Assembly (NCBI RefSeq): GCF_036199905.1
Contig: NZ_CP108109.1
Span: 6,075,501-6,139,500 of the forward strand
DNA length: 64,000 bases
Direction of reading: 5' to 3'
Source of the DNA: Streptomyces sp. NBC_00223
Lineage (GTDB): Bacteria > Actinomycetota > Actinomycetes > Streptomycetales > Streptomycetaceae
The position numbers were made by a program, and so were the translations under genes. The notes beneath the pieces are model-generated. The model was not told where the DNA came from and ran no database searches. It saw only the letters and a program-made list of their open reading frames with translations. This document shows positions 59,901 through 64,000 of this stretch, in pieces (the first letter of the stretch is position 1; each line of letters begins with the position of its first letter).

Positions 59901-61148
59901 TCACAGCGTCGCGAACGTCAGCAGGTGGCTGGCCAGGTCATGCTCAGTGTCGGGGAGCCCGGCAGCGATGGCCTGGGCCCGCTGCCGGCCCATGGTGTTG
60001 GGCTTCGACTCCGCCGCTGCGGCGAACTGGTGCGCGACGTAGGCCCCGCGATCTACGTCGCCGCCGCGCAGAAGGGCGGACGCCAGGTCACCCAGGACGA
60101 CCACACCGGACTCGGGTAGTTCACCGCCGAGGCGCTCGACTGCGGAGTCGGCGGTGGCCGTCAGCTCCTGACGCTTGAGTTCGCCGTAGACCGAGAGGGT
60201 CAAGGAGTCCATCCGGTACGGCGTCACGAAGCGGACCCACGCCTGCTCGCTCGTATGGTCGGCGAAGTCATAGGCGAACTTGGCCTGGTCGAGAGCACGA
60301 AGGGCGCCGGCGTCATCGCCTGACTGAGCGGCCTCCTCCGCGTACCGGCCCAGGGCCCACGCTGCGGCGGTTGCATTGCCACGTCCGCGTACGTCTTGAG
60401 CTGCCTGCGAAAGCATCTCCAGCGCCTTCGCAGGGCTGGGGGCACCGTAGCTCGCGTAGCCCAGAGCGAGGGCGCGCAGCGGGGGGTGTCCAGCCTTCTT
60501 CGCGCACTCCGAGGTCACTTCGTAATAGGAAGTGGCCTTGTCGTGCTCGCCGAGGTCCCAGGCAACCCATCCAGCAAGGGCAGCGGTCTCTCCCGCCGCG
60601 ATGGTCAGGGCCCGCTCGTGGGCTCCGGCGCGGGGAAGGGCTGCGGTGATCGCGTCCAAGTGCGCCTCGACCCGAGACTGCAGGCTGAGCGCGCTCTCGT
60701 TCAGCTCGTCCACGTGCAACCGGGCCGCATGATCGACAAGCACCCCCGCGGACTCAGGGTCGATCTTGGAACCCTTGCTGAGTGCGTAGGCCAGCCGGCC
60801 CCACGGCTCGGCCGCCGCAGCCGCACCGATGACTGCGCCTCCCAACAGCGTTCGGCGTTTCACGTCGTCCAGGTCCTCCGCCTCGGCCTTGTTCTTCTCT
60901 CGCCGCCTGGCGCGGGCGGCTTTCGCCTCGCGCAGCAGCGGCTCCAGCGGGACGCCACAGGCCAAAGCGATGTTCCCCAGGGTGTGGTCCGTCGGAACGT
61001 TGGCACCGTTCTCGTACCGGTTCACCTCTCGGCGGGTCATCGTTGCCCGGCCGGAAGCGGCGTTGATCGCACCGGCCTGCTCGTCCTGCGTCCGATTCGC
61101 GTTACGCCGCAGGTGACGGAGCAGCTCGGCAAATGGATCCACTGCCAT
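59901..61148 (-). CDS. XRE-family regulator with TPR-like C-terminus
   Basis: A 415-aa protein: helix-turn-helix at 1-75 (AELLRHLRRNANRTQDEQAG, TRREVNRYENGANVPTDHTL), a linker (RRREKNKAEAEDLDD), then helical repeats (ETAALAGWVAWDLGEHDKAT, AKALEMLSQAAQDVRGRGNA). ATG 61148 was chosen at the family start. Of the type that accompanies GHKL ATPase/HAD gene groups in Streptomyces; divergent from that group here, which it may control. Confidence 0.9.
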   Translation of the reverse strand: MAVDPFAELLRHLRRNANRTQDEQAGAINAASGRATMTRREVNRYENGANVPTDHTLGNIALACGVPLEPLLREAKAARARRREKNKAEAEDLDDVKRRTLLGGAVIGAAAAAEPWGRLAYALSKGSKIDPESAGVLVDHAARLHVDELNESALSLQSRVEAHLDAITAALPRAGAHERALTIAAGETAALAGWVAWDLGEHDKATSYYEVTSECAKKAGHPPLRALALGYASYGAPSPAKALEMLSQAAQDVRGRGNATAAAWALGRYAEEAAQSGDDAGALRALDQAKFAYDFADHTSEQAWVRFVTPYRMDSLTLSVYGELKRQELTATADSAVERLGGELPESGVVVLGDLASALLRGGDVDRGAYVAHQFAAAAESKPNTMGRQRAQAIAAGLPDTEHDLASHLLTFATL

Positions 61149-61279
61149 GAGTCTGACCCCTATCCGCGGGAGAAAGCCAATACTCCCCTCAACTCCCCCC
61201 TGATTTTCCCCCCTTGACAAAGATTTTCCCCCTCCGGTTTCCCCTGTTCCGGATCGCGCAGCCACGGTGCGATGTGGGC

Positions 61280-61799
61280 ATGACCACGCACCGGACAGCA
61301 ACGCCACCCCGACCTGGGGGCGACGACGGTGGCGCCCACGTCGTCGGCGCCGCGACCGCTCGGTGTCCGCTGGCCTCTCACGTCTTCGAGATGGTCATGG
61401 AGCCGGTGGATGTGCACGTCGCTCAAGCACGGCGAACCACGGCCACCGTGCTTGAAGCAGTGGTCGTTGCCGGAGACGCCGGCAGAGGACGCCCGGCTCG
61501 TCGTCTCGGAGTTGGTGTCCAACGCGATCGTCCACGGTTCCGGGGATGTCCGATTGCGACTGCGACACGACGACCACGAGCTTCGAATCCGAGTCACCGA
61601 CGACAGCACCGCACCGGCGAGGCGACGACGTGCAAGTACCGCCGGACTCAGTGGTCGAGGGCTGCACCTCGTCGCCTGCCTGTCGCTTCGGTGGGGCGTC
61701 GCGGACGGCGGCCGAACGACATACGCGGTCATTCCCACTCTCACGGAGGCACCCCCATGTCGCCGCACAACGCAGTCAAGCACGGAGCCGACGTGTTGA
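61280..61799 (+). pseudogene. GHKL ATP-binding protein with a frameshift
   Basis: The N-terminal part (MVMEPVDVHVAQARRTTATV-L-E) lies in one frame from ATG 61280, the rest (QWSLPETPAEDARLVVSELV, N box SELVSNAIVH, G2 box GRGLHLVACL) in another; the switch is near 61454-61460, where one extra base seems to be present. A shorter product could start at 61404 in the second frame but would lack the first helix. Third member of the ATPase family in this window. Confidence 0.65.
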
Positions 61800-62365
61800 G
61801 CCTCGTTGCCTTTGATCGGGGGCGAGAGAAGCACACGGGCGGTGGGGCGCCGACTGCTGGCCATGACCACCCGAGATGGGCTCGCACCTCTCCCCGAGTG
61901 AAGCGCCAGTCCCGAGCTGGCCAACTCCGAGGCTTACGTGAGCACTTCTACCGACAGATCGTCGACGCGCAGGCCGATCAGCCGCTGCGCGTGCTGGCGT
62001 ACAGCTTGGTACCGAGTCCGAGGGCCCGACCTGACGAGGACTGGGGGACGCTGCAGGCTGAGGCCGACCAGCTCGGTTACGCGATCGCCGCCCGGCTCCA
62101 CGATGTGGCGGTCCCGGTGACCACGACGTACTTCCCGGCATCCAGCGCGAGCCAGGGCGTCTACACGCCGCCTTGGGATCGACCTGGTTGGCGGGAAGCC
62201 GAGCGGCAGCTCCGAGCGGGCTTGGCCGACGGCGTGCTCGTCCTCGACCGGCACAACATCAGCTCCGATGACGACGAGTACCACGCCGTGATCAAACATC
62301 TGGGCGAGCACTGCCGGGCGTTTCTCCACCTCGTGATCTCCGAGGAGCCCGTCGCGCCGACTTGA
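61757..62365 (+). CDS. Conserved hypothetical protein of the ATPase module
   Basis: A 202-aa protein: VKRQSRAGQLRGLREHFYRQ, LRVLAYSLVPSPRARPDEDW, TLQAEADQLGYAIAARLHDV, GWREAERQLRAGLADGVLVL, HCRAFLHLVISE. The middle suggests a Rossmann-like or recombinase-resolvase-like alternating fold; no catalytic motif recognised. ATG 61757 follows GGAGG and overlaps the end of the ATPase frame. Confidence 0.75.
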   Translation: MSPHNAVKHGADVLSLVAFDRGREKHTGGGAPTAGHDHPRWARTSPRVKRQSRAGQLRGLREHFYRQIVDAQADQPLRVLAYSLVPSPRARPDEDWGTLQAEADQLGYAIAARLHDVAVPVTTTYFPASSASQGVYTPPWDRPGWREAERQLRAGLADGVLVLDRHNISSDDDEYHAVIKHLGEHCRAFLHLVISEEPVAPT

Positions 62366-62481
62366 AGGCGTCCACTGCGCTGGATGGACAGGAAGGGCTG
62401 GGCTGGCGGCAGATCAGCGCCCAGATCGCCCTGATCGCCACCGTGAGCGTCGTGCTCGCCTTCACCTTCAAATACACCTGA
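62362..62481 (+). CDS. 39-aa single-pass membrane peptide
   Basis: TTG 62362 overlaps the previous stop (TTGA); the frame reads QEGLGWRQISAQIALIATVS then VVLAFTFKYT. One hydrophobic helix at the C-terminal end, like the peptide at 2184-2318 in the first module. Confidence 0.5.
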   Translation: MKASTALDGQEGLGWRQISAQIALIATVSVVLAFTFKYT

Positions 62482-62494
62482 CCGAGGGCTGACC

Positions 62495-62776
62495 ATGACT
62501 TTCGAGGGACACACCGATCGTGCACCGCGCCTCCTGCCGCACCGCGAGCAGGGCGAAGCGCTCCTCGCCATCCGGGAGGCCGCCCCGACGGCGCTTAGCG
62601 AAGAGAGCATCGACCTCTTTGCCGTACCCGCCGGTGAGGTGCAGGGGCATGGCTTCGACCTCTCGCGCTTTCACCGGCTCTCGCGCCTGCCGGCCGCGCC
62701 GAACGGATCGGTCTCGCCTTCGACTGACGGCCCGCCGGACGCGGCCCGATTGGCCCGGCCCAGCACCCCGAGTTGA
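62495..62776 (+). CDS. Hypothetical 93-aa protein
   Basis: Reads PHREQGEALLAIREAAPTAL, SIDLFAVPAGEVQGHGFDLS and a Pro/Ser/Arg-rich tail. No family recognised. GAGGG lies ahead of ATG 62495; 13 bp after the membrane peptide, same operon. Confidence 0.55.
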   Translation: MTFEGHTDRAPRLLPHREQGEALLAIREAAPTALSEESIDLFAVPAGEVQGHGFDLSRFHRLSRLPAAPNGSVSPSTDGPPDAARLARPSTPS

Positions 62777-62834
62777 ACTCGAACCGGCCTCCGCCCTCTG
62801 AGGCGCAACGGCCACCCCTGACGAGAGGATGATC

Positions 62835-63530
62835 ATGACCGCTCCCACTCACGAATCGCCGCCGGCTCCGGTCGCGCCGAGCGACCACAGGTCGCGCGCT
62901 CTTCTCCTCGACCTCGACGGCGTCCTGCTCGACACGCGTCCGGTGATGCGGAAGGCGTGGCAGAGGGTCAAGGAGATCCATGGCGTCGCGCTCCCCTTCC
63001 GCGACTACGAGCGCCACCTGGGTCGCGAGTTCGGGGACATCATGCAGCGATTGGGCCTGACCGACACCGAAGCTGTCCGCCAGACGTACGAGGCGGAGTC
63101 CGTGGCCACCGCGCACCTCGCGGAGGAGTTCGCCGGCATCGTCGAGACGCTCCACGCCTTCGTGGCCGCCGACTGGCGGCTGGGCGTCGTGACGTCCAAG
63201 CACGTCGACCGGGCGGCCCCGCTCCTCGCGCGCCTCGGATGTCCCTTCTCGACCATCCGCACGCCCGCCGGAGCGGGCCGGACGAAGCCGGCCCCGGACC
63301 CGCTCCTCCTGGCGCTGGTCGACCTGGGAGTCGACCCCGCCTCCGCCGTCTACGTGGGTGACATGGCGGTCGACCAGGAGTCGGCCGCACGCGCCGGCGT
63401 CCCCTATGTACACGCTGCATGGGGCTACGGGCAGCCGGCGGCTCCCGGCCCCGAGACGGCCGCGTCGCCCAAGGAACTGCTGAGCCTCCTCCTCCCCGCC
63501 AAGCAGCTCGTCGAGGGGAGCACGGTGTGA
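62835..63530 (+). CDS. HAD-superfamily phosphatase (Gph/PGP-like)
   Basis: A 231-aa HAD hydrolase: motif I LLLDLDGVLLDT, a helical cap, motif II VVTSKHVDR, motif III Lys in RTKPAPDPLLLAL, motif IV VYVGDMAVDQESAARAG. Small phosphomonoesters such as phosphoglycolate are typical substrates. ATG 62835 has GAGAGG six bases before. Confidence 0.92.
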   Translation: MTAPTHESPPAPVAPSDHRSRALLLDLDGVLLDTRPVMRKAWQRVKEIHGVALPFRDYERHLGREFGDIMQRLGLTDTEAVRQTYEAESVATAHLAEEFAGIVETLHAFVAADWRLGVVTSKHVDRAAPLLARLGCPFSTIRTPAGAGRTKPAPDPLLLALVDLGVDPASAVYVGDMAVDQESAARAGVPYVHAAWGYGQPAAPGPETAASPKELLSLLLPAKQLVEGSTV

Positions 63531-64000
63531 GCCCCCGCACGACTGGTGCCCTCGGCCTGGTCCGCTCCTCCAACGCCGGGAAGCCGACGTGGGCTCTCGT
63601 CGGAACCGGTGCCCTGGCGCACGCGCGAACCGACCACGTCCACACCACGGACCTGGAAGCGACGGCCGTCGACAAGCAGTTACTGCGCTCCGGCGTCGAA
63701 GACGTCATGGCCGCCCTCGACCACTACAGCGCCACACTGGCCTCCACCCCGGGCGGAGCCGGCTGGCTCCACGTCCAGCACGTCCCCGTGCGACGCTTCG
63801 TCACCGAGATCGTGCGCAAGCTCCTGGCCCTGAACTCCTGGGCACCGTTCGCCTTGGCCCCAGGGCCCCTGACCCTGGCCCCGTACGAAGGGCTCGTGGG
63901 ACTGCGTTCGAGCAGCTCGCGTGAGTACCTGGCCTACACCGTGACGTGGTCCGGCGTCGCGTACGTGCTCGGTGCTGCGGCACCGCACAACCCGACCCGC
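63527..64000 (+). CDS. Hypothetical protein, continues past window end
   Basis: From GTG 63527, overlapping the HAD stop (GTGA), one frame stays open to the last base: ALGLVRSSNAGKPTWALVGT, VEDVMAALDHYSATLASTPG, WLHVQHVPVRRFVTEIVRKL, REYLAYTVTWSGVAYVLGAA. No family recognised. Strong G/C third-position bias. Confidence 0.7.
   Translation, partial: MSPRTTGALGLVRSSNAGKPTWALVGTGALAHARTDHVHTTDLEATAVDKQLLRSGVEDVMAALDHYSATLASTPGGAGWLHVQHVPVRRFVTEIVRKLLALNSWAPFALAPGPLTLAPYEGLVGLRSSSSREYLAYTVTWSGVAYVLGAAAPHNPTR

Noticed and set aside
1-64000. Prophage or integrative element
   Set aside because: No integrase, structural, replication or transfer gene and no tRNA-flanked attachment site was seen.

Overview
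The window is GC-rich actinomycete chromosome, almost certainly from a Streptomyces-like organism. The evidence is the strong G/C third-codon bias, frequent GTG starts, Scr1-type XRE/DUF397 pairs, SARP/AfsR regulators, a CebR-type operator, and type I-E-like CRISPR repeats of the streptomycete kind. I saw no rRNA, tRNA or phage structural genes.

Layout. 0-0.6 kb holds broken genes (IS110-type transposase tail, uridine kinase tail). 0.6-3.3 kb is a regulatory module: DUF397 + XRE regulator, divergent from a GHKL ATPase, a 44-aa membrane peptide, a conserved unknown protein and a small XRE protein. 3.4-12.9 kb holds a hydrolase behind a possible leader peptide, a STAND/TPR NTPase, an MmyB-type regulator with a divergent SDR, an NmrA-like protein with a divergent TetR regulator and two operators, a hypothetical protein, an MFS transporter and a DUF397 protein. 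12.9-17.5 kb is a scrap-yard of gene fragments, a decayed CRISPR array, a second copy of the regulatory module, a nucleotidyltransferase and a sulfatase-like gene with an in-frame TGA. 17.9-18.1 kb is a CRISPR array. 18.2-23.5 kb is a five-gene operon (PnuC/RibM-like transporter, riboflavin kinase, flavin reductase, riboflavin-lyase-like monooxygenase, ribokinase) with a divergent LacI regulator. It matches the riboflavin catabolic (rca) gene set known from Microbacterium. 24.6-26.0 kb holds two divergent CRISPR arrays sharing a leader region; no cas gene is present anywhere in the window. 26.4-30.3 kb has an HxlR regulator with a divergent hydrolase, then a secreted GH3 beta-glucosidase with a CBM2 under a CebR box.

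30.5-43.3 kb looks like an uncharacterised gene cluster. A PLP decarboxylase is translationally coupled to a phenylacetate-CoA-ligase-like adenylating enzyme, followed by four tandem AidA/PixA-type (inclusion-body family) proteins and a PfkB kinase. Two large AfsR-type NTPase/TPR proteins follow, one with a SARP DNA-binding domain and one without. 43.9-49 kb holds an ArsR regulator coupled to an MgtA-like P-type ATPase, a small hypothetical protein and an LCP cell-wall ligase. 49.4-52 kb is an SMR efflux pair, a DsbA/FrnE-like protein and a nucleoside deaminase, divergent from a MarR regulator.

52.1-57.1 kb is a second candidate biosynthetic operon: adenylating enzyme, acyl carrier protein, ectoine-synthase-like cupin, acyl-CoA dehydrogenase, transglutaminase-like protein and an Asp/Glu-racemase-fold protein without the usual cysteines. 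It suggests loading of an amino acid on a carrier protein, desaturation, and cyclisation or transfer. 58.1-59.1 kb is an intact IS5-type element. 59.1-64 kb has a zinc-ribbon fragment, CutA, and a third regulatory module (XRE regulator, frameshifted GHKL ATPase, hypothetical proteins, a membrane peptide, a HAD phosphatase, and a partial gene leaving the window).
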